A stretch of 64,000 nt of DNA, from contig NZ_CP165727.1 in the NCBI RefSeq assembly GCF_041200175.1, positions 1,674,001 to 1,738,000 of the forward strand. The letters run 5' to 3'. A program made the position numbers and the translations under genes. Of this stretch, positions 44,191-53,689 are shown piece after piece. The notes beneath the pieces are model-generated. The model was not told where the DNA came from and searched no databases. It worked only from the letters and a program-made list of their open reading frames with translations. Numbering within the stretch: the stretch's first letter is position 1; the number at the start of each line of letters is the position of its first letter. This DNA comes from Streptomyces sp. R33. Its GTDB lineage: Bacteria > Actinomycetota > Actinomycetes > Streptomycetales > Streptomycetaceae.

Positions 44191-45634
44191 TGCCCCCACC
44201 TCTCAGCAGCCTCGCCCCGCGGAGCAGCTCATCCTCGGCGCATGAACGCGGTGGCGGGGTCTGCGCGGCTGACGGGTCGCCGTATCCGTATCCGTATCCC
44301 CCCTGCCTCGGCTTCGGGCTCATGCTGAAGACCGTGCCGAGGGTCCGCGCCCCCACCGTACGCAGGACTTCGGTCGCCGCTGCGACCCGGTCGCGCGGGG
44401 TCTTTCCGGCCCGTACGACCAGGAGTGCGCCGTGGGCGAGAGTGGCGAGGGCCACCGTGTCGGCCACGGGCAACAGCGGGGCAGTGTCGACGATCACGGC
44501 CTCGTAGCCAGCGGCGAGTTCGCGCAGCAATTCCGCCATCCGGTCGGAGGCGAGCAGCTCGGTGGGGTTGGGGGGGACGGGGCCGCTGGTCAGGACGGAG
44601 AGCCTGCCCGCCGTCTGCATCACATCTCCGATCCGCGCCTGGCCGATCAGCACGCTGGTGAGGCCGGCGTCCTGGACGAGCCCGAGGGTGGGTGCCACGC
44701 AGGGGCGGCGCAGGTCGGCGTCGACGAGGCAGGTGGAGGTTCCGGCTTCGGTGAGCGAGAAGGCGAGGTTGACCGCGGTGCTGGTCTTGCCTTCGCCGGG
44801 TAGCGAACTGGTGACCACGATGACCCGAGGCCGGTCGCCGATCTGGGCGAACTGCAGGTTGGTCCGCAGATGACGGAAGGCCTCGGCCCGCGCCGAGTGC
44901 CTGGCGGCACCCGCGGCGAGCGGCTGCTGCGGGCTGTTCCTGTCGAAGGGAATGGAGCTGAGTACGGGCAGGCTGGTGAGGGCAGCCAGGTCGTCTGCGG
45001 TCTTGAGGGTGGCGTCGAGGGTTTCCCGGAGCAGGGCGGCCCCTGCGCCCAGCAAAAGACCGGCGATCAGGCCCGCGGCAAGGTTGAGAGCAGGACGCGG
45101 GCTGACCGGGGCCGAGGGGACCGAGGCGGTCTGGGTGACGCCCAGTTTCACCGGGGACTTGGCCACCCTGTTGGGGGACGGGGCGTCGAGGGTCTCCAGG
45201 CGCTCGACGACATCGCTGAAGCGGTAGGCAACCGCATCTGCGACGGCCGCCGCGCGACGCGGCTCGGTGTCCCTGACCGTGATGTTGACCAGCACGGTGC
45301 CGATCGGTGCTTCCGCGGTGATCCGGCCGGCGAGTTCGTCTGGCGTGGTGTCGAGGCCGAGGGAGGAGACGACGTGCCCGGTGACCTGACGACTGGTCAC
45401 GATCGATGCGTACGACTGGACCCGGGCCAGCGAGAAGCTGTTGCCCTGCTGGAGCTCGCTGGTTTCGCCACCGGACTGGGCGGAGACGAACAGCTGGGCG
45501 TGTGCCTGGTAGACGGGGGTCGAGAGCGCAGTGGCCGCCCAGCCACCAGAAACCCCGAGCAGGATGCAGACGATCACGACAAGCCAGCTCCTGGCCAGCA
45601 CTCTCAGGATCCTGCGAAGTTCCAAGATGTGCAC
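44180..45634 (-). CDS. Wzc/CpsD-type polysaccharide co-polymerase and tyrosine autokinase
   Basis: A 484-residue fusion. The Wzz chain-length-determinant half has a first transmembrane helix (WLVVIVCILLGVSGGWAATAL), a periplasmic-type domain and a second helix (LNLAAGLIAGLLLGAGAALLRE). The kinase half carries Walker A SSLPGEGKTSTAVNLAF, Walker A' CLVDADLRRP and Walker B AVIVDTAPL, followed by a Tyr/Gly cluster GGYGYGYGD that is the probable autophosphorylation site. It controls polymer length and export with Wzx/Wzy. The GTG at 45634 is the likely start (VHILELRRILRVLARSW); the ribosome-binding site is poor. Overlaps the phosphatase gene by 11 bases. Confidence 0.92.
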   Translation of the reverse strand: MHILELRRILRVLARSWLVVIVCILLGVSGGWAATALSTPVYQAHAQLFVSAQSGGETSELQQGNSFSLARVQSYASIVTSRQVTGHVVSSLGLDTTPDELAGRITAEAPIGTVLVNITVRDTEPRRAAAVADAVAYRFSDVVERLETLDAPSPNRVAKSPVKLGVTQTASVPSAPVSPRPALNLAAGLIAGLLLGAGAALLRETLDATLKTADDLAALTSLPVLSSIPFDRNSPQQPLAAGAARHSARAEAFRHLRTNLQFAQIGDRPRVIVVTSSLPGEGKTSTAVNLAFSLTEAGTSTCLVDADLRRPCVAPTLGLVQDAGLTSVLIGQARIGDVMQTAGRLSVLTSGPVPPNPTELLASDRMAELLRELAAGYEAVIVDTAPLLPVADTVALATLAHGALLVVRAGKTPRDRVAAATEVLRTVGARTLGTVFSMSPKPRQGGYGYGYGDPSAAQTPPPRSCAEDELLRGARLLRGGGNGR

Positions 45635-45728
45635 CTCATCGGGTCGTTCGGGCAGCGCGCCCGGCCAGGTTAGACTAATTTGTCGGGCTTGTCTGGCAAC
45701 CATGGGGGCCTGACCGGAGGAGTCCTTC
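45635..45728. promoter_or_regulatory. Divergent promoter region of the polysaccharide cluster
   Basis: 94 bases separate the autokinase gene from the GT2 gene. The centre, TTAGACTAATTTGTCGGGC at about 45669-45687, is AT-richer than the flanks. GGAGGAG at about 45715-45721 is the ribosome-binding site for the GTG at 45729. Confidence 0.5.
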
Positions 45729-46595
45729 GTGCTGCCAGCCCACATCGCCGTGCTGATCACCAGTCACAACCGCCGCGAGAAGACACTGTCCGCCCTCGCT
45801 GCCCTGCACGTGCAGCGCGGATTGCCCGAGGACACCGAGGTGCGGATCCACCTCGTGGATGCGGGCAGTACCGACGGCACACCCGAGGCGGTCCGCGCGG
45901 CGCACCCGCGGGTCGAGGTGGTGACGGTCGGCGACGACGTCTACTGGGGCCAGGGCATGCGCATCGCAAGCCGCAACAGCCACGCCGCGGGCCTGCCGCC
46001 CTGGGAGTACCAGCTCTGGCTCAACGATGACGTGGTGCTGGACCGGGACGCCCTCGCCGTCCTGCTCGACACCGCACGGACCGTCGGGCCCGGCGCCGTC
46101 GTCGTCGGCGCGGTGCGCGCGCGAAACGGCGCCCATACGACGTACTCCGGACGGAGCGGCCGCGCACTCACCCTGGTCGAGCCCACAGGACGGCCCGAAC
46201 CCTGTGACACATACAACGGCAACGTGGTGCTCCTGCCCCGCGCAGTACATGTACGAATCGGCGACATCGACAAGGTCTTCCGGCACGGCATGGGTGACTA
46301 CGACCACGGCTTCCGCGCCCGTCGGGCCGGCATCCCCGCCTATGTGAGCCCACGCCACGTGGGCAGCTGCGACCGCAACCCGCCGGACACCGGCTCTCGC
46401 GAACCGGGCATCGGGGTGCGTGAGGCACTGCGCCGCGTCACCTCGCAGCGCGAACTGCCGCCCCGCCAGTGGTGGGTGTACTGCCGACGGCACGCATGGC
46501 CATGGGCACCGTTGCTGATGGTCTCGCCGTACCTGAAGACGGTGGCGCTGGCTCTGGCCGGGCGACGCGTGGGGGGCGGGGAGTACCCGCGGTGA
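45729..46595 (+). CDS. Glycosyltransferase family 2
   Basis: A 288-residue cytosolic GT-A-fold transferase. The N-terminus IAVLITSHNRREKTLSALAAL and the LVDAGSTDGTPEAVRAAHP motif bind the nucleotide sugar; the metal-binding motif is LWLNDDVVLD; the catalytic region GMGDYDHGFRARRAG has the expected acidic pair. Proteins of this subfamily often add rhamnose or galactofuranose. GTG 45729 has a strong GGAGGAG. Its stop overlaps the next gene (GTGA). First gene of the rightward run. Confidence 0.93.
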   Translation: MLPAHIAVLITSHNRREKTLSALAALHVQRGLPEDTEVRIHLVDAGSTDGTPEAVRAAHPRVEVVTVGDDVYWGQGMRIASRNSHAAGLPPWEYQLWLNDDVVLDRDALAVLLDTARTVGPGAVVVGAVRARNGAHTTYSGRSGRALTLVEPTGRPEPCDTYNGNVVLLPRAVHVRIGDIDKVFRHGMGDYDHGFRARRAGIPAYVSPRHVGSCDRNPPDTGSREPGIGVREALRRVTSQRELPPRQWWVYCRRHAWPWAPLLMVSPYLKTVALALAGRRVGGGEYPR

Positions 46596-47893
46596 CCGGG
46601 CCGATCGCACCGGTCGGCAGGGGCGGCGCCCTGCTGCTGTGGATCACCGGCCTCGGCACCCTTGCGGTGGCCCCCCTGGTCCCCCATCTCTATCACGGGA
46701 TCGGCACGGCAGCCGGCGAACCCCTCTCCGGCCTGCAACTGCTCTTCTCCCAGGGCGTGATCTTGCTGGTGTCCGTCCTGGCGGCAGCCCTGGTGACCCG
46801 CGGTGTGTTCCAGGGCGCGAGAGCCGGTGCACGCCCATCCAGGACCGGCCAGGGGCTCGCCTGGGCCGCCGTCGCGTTCGCTGCGGGTCCCGTCCTGTCG
46901 GCCGTGTTCGGCGAGCACGGCGCCCTGGACGCGACCGTGGTGTTCGCGCCGCTGCTGTTCGCCGCCCTCTACCTATGCCCACGCCGCCCCTTCTCCGAGG
47001 TGCTGCGCCAACTCCGGTTCATCTTGCGCTGTTACGTCTGGTGCAGCTTGCTCAGCATCCTGGTCGCACCGGGCTGGGCCTTCCTGTTGCCCGCCCACGG
47101 CGACGGGGGGCGGGACTTCCTCGGCCTCGGCTGGGGCCAGTTCATGGGCCTTGCCCCCAACCCGAACCATCTGGCGCCCCTGATGGCCGCGGCACTGCTC
47201 CTCGAAGTCACCCCGGTGGGGCGGTGGCGCGGCCGTGCGATCCATGCGGCTGTTGCGCTCCTCGCGCTGACGCTCACCCAGTCCAGAACGGGCTGGATCT
47301 GTGCCGCCTCGGTGCTCTTCGTGCACGGCGCATGGGGCCGGACCGTGCTCCGCAGGCAGCTGCTCACCGTCTTCGGGGGCGCCGCCGCCCTGATGGTGCT
47401 GATGGCGGCCCCCGTACAGGCCGCGCTCGCCCGGCTCGCCGCCGATCCGATGTACGGGGACTTCAACGGACGCACCCTTGCCTGGCGGCTCGCCTACACC
47501 GAGTTCGAACGCAATCCGCTGTTCGGTTACGGGCCCACTCTGTTCAGCCCGGCCCACCGACTGGAGCTCTTCGGCACCACGGACCACTGGATCGGCCAGG
47601 CGCACAGCCAGGTCATGCAAACGCTCGGGGCCACCGGTCTGATCGGGTTCGCCGGGCTGTGTCTACTGGTGAGCTCCCTGGTCGTACAGGCCCGGCGGGC
47701 CTCCGCGCACACCAGCGGCCTCTCGACCGCGCTGGTGACCCTGCTGATCGTGGCGTGCACCACCGAGGCTCCGTTGCGTGCTCTCGGCGGACTGTCCGCC
47801 CCCATTCTGCTGCTCACCGTGGTGTGGTGCGTTCTGCTCCACGGAACCCCCTTCCCCACCTCCGCAACCCAGGAGCCGTCAGATGTCCCGTAG
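46592..47893 (+). CDS. Wzy-type polysaccharide polymerase / O-antigen ligase-like protein
   Basis: A 433-residue membrane protein with about 11 helices. The Wzy_C/O-antigen-ligase loop is recognisable: [28 protein letters not shown] (the conserved SRTG) and [27 protein letters not shown] with the expected R/H-rich large outer loop ([22 protein letters not shown]). It should polymerise lipid-linked repeat units on the outer face. GTG 46592 overlaps the GT2 stop; its own end overlaps gmd by 11 bases. Confidence 0.9.
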   Translation: MTGPIAPVGRGGALLLWITGLGTLAVAPLVPHLYHGIGTAAGEPLSGLQLLFSQGVILLVSVLAAALVTRGVFQGARAGARPSRTGQGLAWAAVAFAAGPVLSAVFGEHGALDATVVFAPLLFAALYLCPRRPFSEVLRQLRFILRCYVWCSLLSILVAPGWAFLLPAHGDGGRDFLGLGWGQFMGLAPNPNHLAPLMAAALLLEVTPVGRWRGRAIHAAVALLALTLTQSRTGWICAASVLFVHGAWGRTVLRRQLLTVFGGAAALMVLMAAPVQAALARLAADPMYGDFNGRTLAWRLAYTEFERNPLFGYGPTLFSPAHRLELFGTTDHWIGQAHSQVMQTLGATGLIGFAGLCLLVSSLVVQARRASAHTSGLSTALVTLLIVACTTEAPLRALGGLSAPILLLTVVWCVLLHGTPFPTSATQEPSDVP

Positions 47894-48884
47894 AACCGCG
47901 CTGATCACCGGCATCACCGGACAGGACGGCTCGTATCTCGCCGAACTCCTGCTCTCCAAGGACTATCTGGTGCACGGCCTGATCCGCCGCTCGTCCACCT
48001 TCACCACCCAGCGGATCGACCACCTCTACCAGGACCCGCACGAGCCGGACGCCCGACTCCGCCTGCACTACGGGGACCTGGCCGACGGCTCCCGGATCGC
48101 CGCCCTCCTGGAGCACATCCAGCCCGACGAGGTCTACCACCTGGCTGCCCAGTCGCACGTCCGCGTCTCCTTCGACGAGCCCGAGTTCACCGGCACCACC
48201 ACGGGTCTCGGCACCACCCGGCTGCTGGAGGCCATCCGGATGACCGGGCTGCCGTGCCGTTTCTACCAGGCCTCCAGTTCGGAGATGTACGGGATCACGG
48301 CGCCGCCCCAGTCCGAGACGACGCCCTTCCACCCGCGCTCCCCGTACGCCGCCGCCAAGGTGTACGCGTACTGGATCACCCGCAACTACCGTGAGGCGTA
48401 CGGAATTCACGCGGTCAACGGCATCCTCTTCAACCATGAGTCCCCGCGGCGCGGCGAGACCTTCGTGACCCGAAAAATCGCCCGGGCCGCGGCCCGGATC
48501 GCCCGCGGCGAGCAGGAGTTCCTGCACCTCGGCAATCTGGAGGCCCGCCGCGACTGGGGTTACGCCCCCGAATACGTGGACGCGATGTGGCGGATGCTCC
48601 AGTGCGACCGGCCGGACGACTACGTGGTGGCCACGGGCACCAGCTACAGCGTCCGGGACTTCCTCACCTTCTGCTTCGAGCGCGCGGGCCTCGACTGGGA
48701 GCGCCACGTACGGTTCGACGAGCGTTACTTGAGGCCCTCCGAGGTACCGGACCTGATCGGCGACGCGTCGAAGGCGGAACACGAGCTGGGCTGGCGGCCG
48801 ACCGTGCTGACCCCCGACCTGGCCCGTCTCATGACCGACGCCGAGCTGGGCGCGCAACTGCCCGAGGGGCAGGTGGCCCTGTGA
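47883..48884 (+). CDS. gmd: GDP-mannose 4,6-dehydratase
   Basis: A 333-residue extended SDR producing GDP-4-keto-6-deoxymannose, the precursor of GDP-fucose, rhamnose or perosamine. Motifs: [20 protein letters not shown]-specific [40 protein letters not shown] and [11 protein letters not shown] (Tyr-x3-Lys), and [16 protein letters not shown], all diagnostic. No GDP-fucose synthase or reductase follows, so either the keto sugar is used by an enzyme elsewhere or the final sugar is different. ATG 47883 is the start; the stop overlaps the following GT (GTGA). Confidence 0.95.
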   Translation: MSRRTALITGITGQDGSYLAELLLSKDYLVHGLIRRSSTFTTQRIDHLYQDPHEPDARLRLHYGDLADGSRIAALLEHIQPDEVYHLAAQSHVRVSFDEPEFTGTTTGLGTTRLLEAIRMTGLPCRFYQASSSEMYGITAPPQSETTPFHPRSPYAAAKVYAYWITRNYREAYGIHAVNGILFNHESPRRGETFVTRKIARAAARIARGEQEFLHLGNLEARRDWGYAPEYVDAMWRMLQCDRPDDYVVATGTSYSVRDFLTFCFERAGLDWERHVRFDERYLRPSEVPDLIGDASKAEHELGWRPTVLTPDLARLMTDAELGAQLPEGQVAL

Positions 48885-49960
48885 GCTCGCCGACCGTCCT
48901 CCACCTCACCAACGACCGCGAACCGCCAGGCCCGGGACTGAGCTTCGGCGGCGCGTTCCGTGCCCTGGCCGTCGACGGCGCGCTCACTCATGTGCCGCTC
49001 GCCCCCGCGGCACTGCTGGCGGCAGGCCGCGCGGCCGCGTTGGCCGAAATCCGCCGGGCCGCCGAACGGGCCCGACCTGAAGTCCTGTTCGTCCAGACAC
49101 CGGGCAACTTCCCCTGGACCGAGGCGGATGTAGCGGACCTCCTGCGGCGCCTCGGCTCACCGATCGTCGTGATGTGGGAGGGCGACCCGTGGGGCGGGCG
49201 CAAACCCGTCCTGCCTTCCATGGAGCCCTGGTTGCGGTACGCGGACACCGTCTTCACTCCGGGCCTCGGCATCCAGGCCCTTCTCCTGGGCAGGTACACC
49301 CGGCGGCCAGTGCGGTACATCCCGCAGACCGTGCCCCATCGCCTCTGGGACGACGGGCCCGTCCCGGGCGTCGACGCAACGGCACACGACGTGATGCACA
49401 TCGGCAGCTGCTTCGTGCGCTTCGGGGTGTTCGAGCGGATCGACGGCGCTCGGGAGCGCCAGCGGTTCGTACGGTCCCTGCAGCGGCTGCCCGGTTGCCG
49501 GTTCGCCGTGCACGGCCACGGCTGGCGCGGCCGGGGCGCGCTCGGACCCGTCCCGTTCGACCATCAGGTGGACGCCCTGCGCACCACCCGGATCAGCGCC
49601 AACTGGGACCACTTCCCCGGCCGCGACGGCTACTTCTCCAACCGGCTGCCGATCAGTCTGTTCGCGGGACGCCCGCACGTCACGACCAGGCCCCTGAACA
49701 CCGATTGGCTGCCGGGCCCGGAGTGCGGCCTGCACCTGGTGGACTCCCCCGCCCAAGCGGTCGACCGGGTCACCGAACTGCTCCGCGCCGACCCCGCACA
49801 GCTGCATGCCGCCGGACTCGCCGGGCACACGTGGGTCCGTACCCGGCTCACCGAGACCAACGCGCTGCGGCACATGCTCACCCGCCACCTGGCTTCCGTG
49901 CCCGCACCGCGCGCCGACCCCTGGCAGGAGATCGCCGCGATGGACGCCGTCAGCGTATGA
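48881..49960 (+). CDS. Glycosyltransferase (GT1/GT4-like), paralogue of the one at 52661
   Basis: A 359-residue soluble protein. [25 protein letters not shown] opens it, [25 protein letters not shown] and [15 protein letters not shown] follow, and [16 protein letters not shown] with [21 protein letters not shown] closes the sugar-nucleotide-binding half. The pattern is shared with the gene at 52661 and resembles the DUF3880/GT-B type. Acceptor unknown. GTGA coupling on the left and ATGA on the right place it in the operon between gmd and the flippase. Confidence 0.8.
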   Translation: MSSPTVLHLTNDREPPGPGLSFGGAFRALAVDGALTHVPLAPAALLAAGRAAALAEIRRAAERARPEVLFVQTPGNFPWTEADVADLLRRLGSPIVVMWEGDPWGGRKPVLPSMEPWLRYADTVFTPGLGIQALLLGRYTRRPVRYIPQTVPHRLWDDGPVPGVDATAHDVMHIGSCFVRFGVFERIDGARERQRFVRSLQRLPGCRFAVHGHGWRGRGALGPVPFDHQVDALRTTRISANWDHFPGRDGYFSNRLPISLFAGRPHVTTRPLNTDWLPGPECGLHLVDSPAQAVDRVTELLRADPAQLHAAGLAGHTWVRTRLTETNALRHMLTRHLASVPAPRADPWQEIAAMDAVSV

Positions 49961-51540
49961 GCGCAGTCACGCGCAGCCTCGGCTGGAACTACGGCGGCTC
50001 CGCGCTGGGAATGCTGTTCCAGCTCGGCTACACGGCGATCGCCGCGCGCCTGGTGTCCCCCGACCACTTCGGCGCGTACGCCACCGCGTGCAGTGTCACC
50101 GTCCTGCTCGGCTACGTCGCCAACTCCGGCCTGGCCACCTGTGTGCTGCGCGCCGAGCAGCTCACCAGGTGCCTGTTGCGTACCGTCTTCACACTCGCCG
50201 CTGCCTTCGGGCTCATCTGTTTCTGCACCGCGCTGCTCGCCGCCCCGCTACTCACAGCGGTCTGGGAGGGCCCGCAGACGGCCGGGATGCTGCGCGTGCT
50301 GGCGGCGCAGTTCCTGGTCCAGCCGGCTGCGCTGGCGGCGGTCGCTGCACTGCGCAGGCTGGAGCGTCCTCGTACGGCGGTACGCGCCGAACTGGCCGGC
50401 CAGGTCACGGGATCGGCCCTGGCACTGACGCTACTGCTGGCGGGCTGGAACCCTTACGCCCTGGCCACCGCGTTCCCGCTGTCCGCGGCCTGCACCCTGG
50501 CCCTGGCCGCCTGCGCAGTGCTACCCGAACGACGCCGCTCCCCGGCCGACGCACGGCCGTGGCGCCGCCGTCCGCGCCCGGCGTCCGCGGCGCAGGCGCC
50601 GACGGAGCACGGCGCACCGTCGGTGCCCGCTGCGCCCGCACGGCTGCCCGTCGGCCTTCCCGTTCCGGCCCGCGAACTTCTCCGCTCCTCCGGCTTCTTC
50701 ACCGGGTACGGCTTGGTACAGTCCGCGACCAACAACGCCCCACTGTGGCTGGCGGGCGCCACCCTCGGCGCCACCGCGGCCGGTCACTACTCGCGTGCCG
50801 CACTCCTGACCGGTATCCCGCTGACCGTCCTCGCGCAGGGCCTCCACCGGGCCGTCACCCCGGCGCTGGCCGACGCCCGCGCGGCCGGGAGGATTCCTCC
50901 GCAGGCGGTGCATGACGTGCTGTGCTCGGCATCCGCCGTGGGACTGATGGGCCTGGGCGCCCTCGCCGGTCTCGGGCCGGCCGCGCTGCTCCTTCTGCTG
51001 GGGCCGACCTGGGAGACGGCCTCGAGCCTGGTTCCGGTGCTCGCAGCCGGGGCCGCACTGTGGATGCTCTGCTCCACCGCCAGCTCCGTCGACACCGTCC
51101 GCAGGGACACCAGAGCCCTGCTGCGTGCCCAGCTCGCCGCCATCGGCGCGACCGCGCTGATGCTCTGCTTCGCCTGGGCGTACCAGAGCCTGTTGCTCGC
51201 CGCCTGCGCCACCGTGGTCGCCCCGCTGGCCGGTCATCTCGTCCAGCTCGCCCACTGGCATACCGCCAAGGTCCTCGGTGTACGTCCGCTGCTCTTCGCG
51301 CACGCCGTGCACGCGGCGGTCGGCACGGCACTCGGTCTCTCGGCCGCGCTCGGCCTGCGCTCCCATCCCCCCCACTACGGGCTGCTGCTGGGCCTCGGCG
51401 CCATGCTCCCGGTGGCCCTCGCCTGCGCTGTGCTCCGCACGCGTCTGCCCGTCTATGCCACGGCTCGCCGCCACGGTCTCGTCAGATCCCATCCGAGGAG
51501 CCACCCATGCACATCGGCCTCGCAGGCCCCGTCGATCTGA
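49957..51540 (+). CDS. Wzx-type flippase (MOP superfamily)
   Basis: A 527-residue membrane protein with about 12-14 helices, starting SLGWNYGGSALGMLFQLGYTAIAARLVSPDHFGAYATACSVTVLLGYVANSGL, the hallmark of MurJ/Wzx-like exporters. A polar insert of about 60 residues (ERRRSPADARPWRRRPRPAS) separates the two halves, and SATNNAPLWLAGATLGATAAGHYSRAALLTGIPLTVL begins the second. It flips undecaprenyl-linked repeat units. Its 3' end overlaps the following GT4 gene by 34 bases. Confidence 0.92.
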   Translation: MSAVTRSLGWNYGGSALGMLFQLGYTAIAARLVSPDHFGAYATACSVTVLLGYVANSGLATCVLRAEQLTRCLLRTVFTLAAAFGLICFCTALLAAPLLTAVWEGPQTAGMLRVLAAQFLVQPAALAAVAALRRLERPRTAVRAELAGQVTGSALALTLLLAGWNPYALATAFPLSAACTLALAACAVLPERRRSPADARPWRRRPRPASAAQAPTEHGAPSVPAAPARLPVGLPVPARELLRSSGFFTGYGLVQSATNNAPLWLAGATLGATAAGHYSRAALLTGIPLTVLAQGLHRAVTPALADARAAGRIPPQAVHDVLCSASAVGLMGLGALAGLGPAALLLLLGPTWETASSLVPVLAAGAALWMLCSTASSVDTVRRDTRALLRAQLAAIGATALMLCFAWAYQSLLLAACATVVAPLAGHLVQLAHWHTAKVLGVRPLLFAHAVHAAVGTALGLSAALGLRSHPPHYGLLLGLGAMLPVALACAVLRTRLPVYATARRHGLVRSHPRSHPCTSASQAPSI

Positions 51541-52664
51541 CCCCCCTCCAGCACCTGCTGCCCGCGCGGCTACCCGCCGTCTACAGTGGACCGTGCACCG
51601 GCTGGCTCGCCAGGACCTGGCTGGAGCAGGGGCACCGACTGACGGTGTACGCCCTGAGCGGCGCCGTCGCCGGGCGGCAGGTGTACAGCGGCAAGGGCAT
51701 CGACCTCGTCGTCGTACCGCAGCGGGCGCGGGCCAGACACCGGCTCAAGGACTTGTTCCGCGCTGAGCGCCGAGGGCTCGCTGCCGCGATGCGGGCTCAC
51801 CCCGCCGACCTGGTCAGCGCCCACTGGACGTACGAGTTCGCGCTGGCCGCGATCGCCAGCGGCCTGCCCTCCTTCGTCACTGCACACGACACCCCATTGC
51901 GCTACGCCTGGGAGATGCGCAGCGCCTACCGCTGGCTGCGCCACTCCATGGCCCTTCCGGCCGTCCACCGCGCCACCGCGCTCAGCGCCAACAGCCCCTA
52001 CACCGCACAGCATCTGCGCCGGGTGCTGGGTGTACGACGGCCCATCGAGGTCATCCCCAACGGGGTGCGGATGGAGCATCTGCCCAGCGCCATGGCGTCG
52101 CCCGACGCCGCCCCGGTGTTCGCCACCGCCGTCCAGGGCTGGGGGCCGCTCAAGAACACGGCCACGCTGCTTCGCGCCTTCGCGCTCCTACGAATCGAAC
52201 TCCCTCACGCTCGGCTGCTGCTGTGTGGCGACGGACACGACGCGGGGGGACCGGCCCGGCAGTGGGCCGCCGTACACGGGCTCACCGCGGGGGTCGAATT
52301 CGCCGGCCCGCTGGCGCACGACACCTTGTTGCGCCGGATCGCCGCCGAGGCCCACGTTCTGGTCCACCCGTCCCGTATCGAGTCGTTCTCGATGATCACA
52401 GCCGAGGCGATGGGCATGGGGCTCCCCGTCATCGTGGGTGAACGCAGTGGGGCGGTGCCCTGGGTCGCCGGGGACGGCGGCCTCGCCGTGGACATCGACT
52501 CGCCCCGGACGCTGGCCGACGCCATGATCCGGCTGGCCCGCGACCCGCAGTTGCGGGCCCGGCTCGCGACGGCGGGGCGCCAGCGGACGGCAGGCCGCTT
52601 CGAGCTGCGGGACGTGGCCGCCGCGTACACACGCTGGTTCACCACGGAAGGCAGCCGCCCATGA
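51507..52664 (+). CDS. Glycosyltransferase family 4
   Basis: A 385-residue GT-B protein. N-terminal domain: HIGLAGPVDLTPLQHLLP and a HDTPLRYAWEMRSAYRWL acceptor region. C-terminal domain: FATAVQGWGPLKNTATLLRAFALL, LLLCGDGHDAGGPARQWAAVHGL, VLVHPSRIESFSMITAEAMGMGLPVIVG with the E-x7-E nucleotide-binding signature. Retaining transfer is expected. The ATG at 51507 has CGAGGAG six bases upstream. ATGA coupled to the next gene. Confidence 0.93.
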   Translation: MHIGLAGPVDLTPLQHLLPARLPAVYSGPCTGWLARTWLEQGHRLTVYALSGAVAGRQVYSGKGIDLVVVPQRARARHRLKDLFRAERRGLAAAMRAHPADLVSAHWTYEFALAAIASGLPSFVTAHDTPLRYAWEMRSAYRWLRHSMALPAVHRATALSANSPYTAQHLRRVLGVRRPIEVIPNGVRMEHLPSAMASPDAAPVFATAVQGWGPLKNTATLLRAFALLRIELPHARLLLCGDGHDAGGPARQWAAVHGLTAGVEFAGPLAHDTLLRRIAAEAHVLVHPSRIESFSMITAEAMGMGLPVIVGERSGAVPWVAGDGGLAVDIDSPRTLADAMIRLARDPQLRARLATAGRQRTAGRFELRDVAAAYTRWFTTEGSRP

Positions 52665-53689
52665 CCACCACGCCCCTCGTACTGCAGATCAGCAATGAAC
52701 CTGAGCCCTCCGGCCCGCGCACCCGCTTCGCGCGTGCCTTCGAGGACCTCGCCGATGCGGGCCTCCTGCGGTACGCGTGCGCCGTCCCTGCCGCCGGGGA
52801 CCAACTGCCTTCCTCCCGTCCGGACCTGGTCTTCGTCCAGTCCCCCCAGTCGTACCCGTGGACGAACCGGCAGGTCCGGAAGTGGTTGCGGACCGCTGGG
52901 GAACCGCCGGTCGTGGTGTGGGAGGGCGACGCGTGGGGAGGGCTCACCAAGCCGTTGCGCGAGCGGAACCTGGCGTGGATGCGGGCCGCGGAAGAAGTCT
53001 TCAGCGTCGCCGCGGGCGGCCAGGCCGCGATGCTGCGTCGGGTCTGCGGCCGGCCGGTGCGGTACGTGCCGCACGTCGCGCCGCTGCATCTGCTCGCCGC
53101 ACCGCGCGGCCCGGAGCCGGCCGCGGGCGGAGTGACGCTGGTCGGCAAGCGGCTCACATACCTAGGAATCGAACTGATCCCCGATGATCGCGAGCGGGCT
53201 TTGTTTGTCACTGAGTTGCACAAGGTCGCGGGAGCGCGGCTCGCGGTGTACGGCACGGGATGGCGAGGCCCCTTCGCACGCGGCCCCGTCCCGTTCCCTG
53301 AGCAGCTGACCGTCATGGAAGGGGCGTTGATCAGCGCGGGCTGGGACCGCTATCGCAAACTCACCGGCTACTTCTCCGACCGGCTGCCGATCGCGATGTG
53401 CGCGGGCCGGGTCCATGTCACCTCCCGCCAGCCGGGACTCGGCTGGCTACCGGGTCCCGACCGCGGCCTGCACCTGATGGACACCCCGCGCGCCGCGGCC
53501 GGGCGGGTCCGCGAACTGCTTCGCCGCGATCCTGAGGAACTGCTCGTGCAGGGACGGTGGATGAGCGAGTGGGCCCGTGCCCGGCTGACCGAGCGCCAAG
53601 CCCTGCTACACATGCTCTCGCCGTACATCCCGCTGCTGCCCGCCCCTCCCACCGACCCGTGGGCCGGGCTCGCCGCCCTGGACTGCTAG
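52661..53689 (+). CDS. Glycosyltransferase, paralogue of the one at 48881
   Basis: A 342-residue protein that repeats the layout of the gene at 48881: LQISNEPEPSGPRTRFARAFEDLA, LVFVQSPQSYPWTNRQVRKWLRT, VVVWEGDAWGGLTKP, then AVYGTGWRGPFARGPVPFPEQ, YFSDRLPIAMCAGRVHVTSRQPGLGWLPGPDRGLHLMDTP. Side-by-side motifs show clear common descent, so the repeat unit probably contains two similar linkages. Last gene of the rightward run; its stop overlaps the convergent LCP gene by four bases. Confidence 0.8.
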   Translation: MTTTPLVLQISNEPEPSGPRTRFARAFEDLADAGLLRYACAVPAAGDQLPSSRPDLVFVQSPQSYPWTNRQVRKWLRTAGEPPVVVWEGDAWGGLTKPLRERNLAWMRAAEEVFSVAAGGQAAMLRRVCGRPVRYVPHVAPLHLLAAPRGPEPAAGGVTLVGKRLTYLGIELIPDDRERALFVTELHKVAGARLAVYGTGWRGPFARGPVPFPEQLTVMEGALISAGWDRYRKLTGYFSDRLPIAMCAGRVHVTSRQPGLGWLPGPDRGLHLMDTPRAAAGRVRELLRRDPEELLVQGRWMSEWARARLTERQALLHMLSPYIPLLPAPPTDPWAGLAALDC

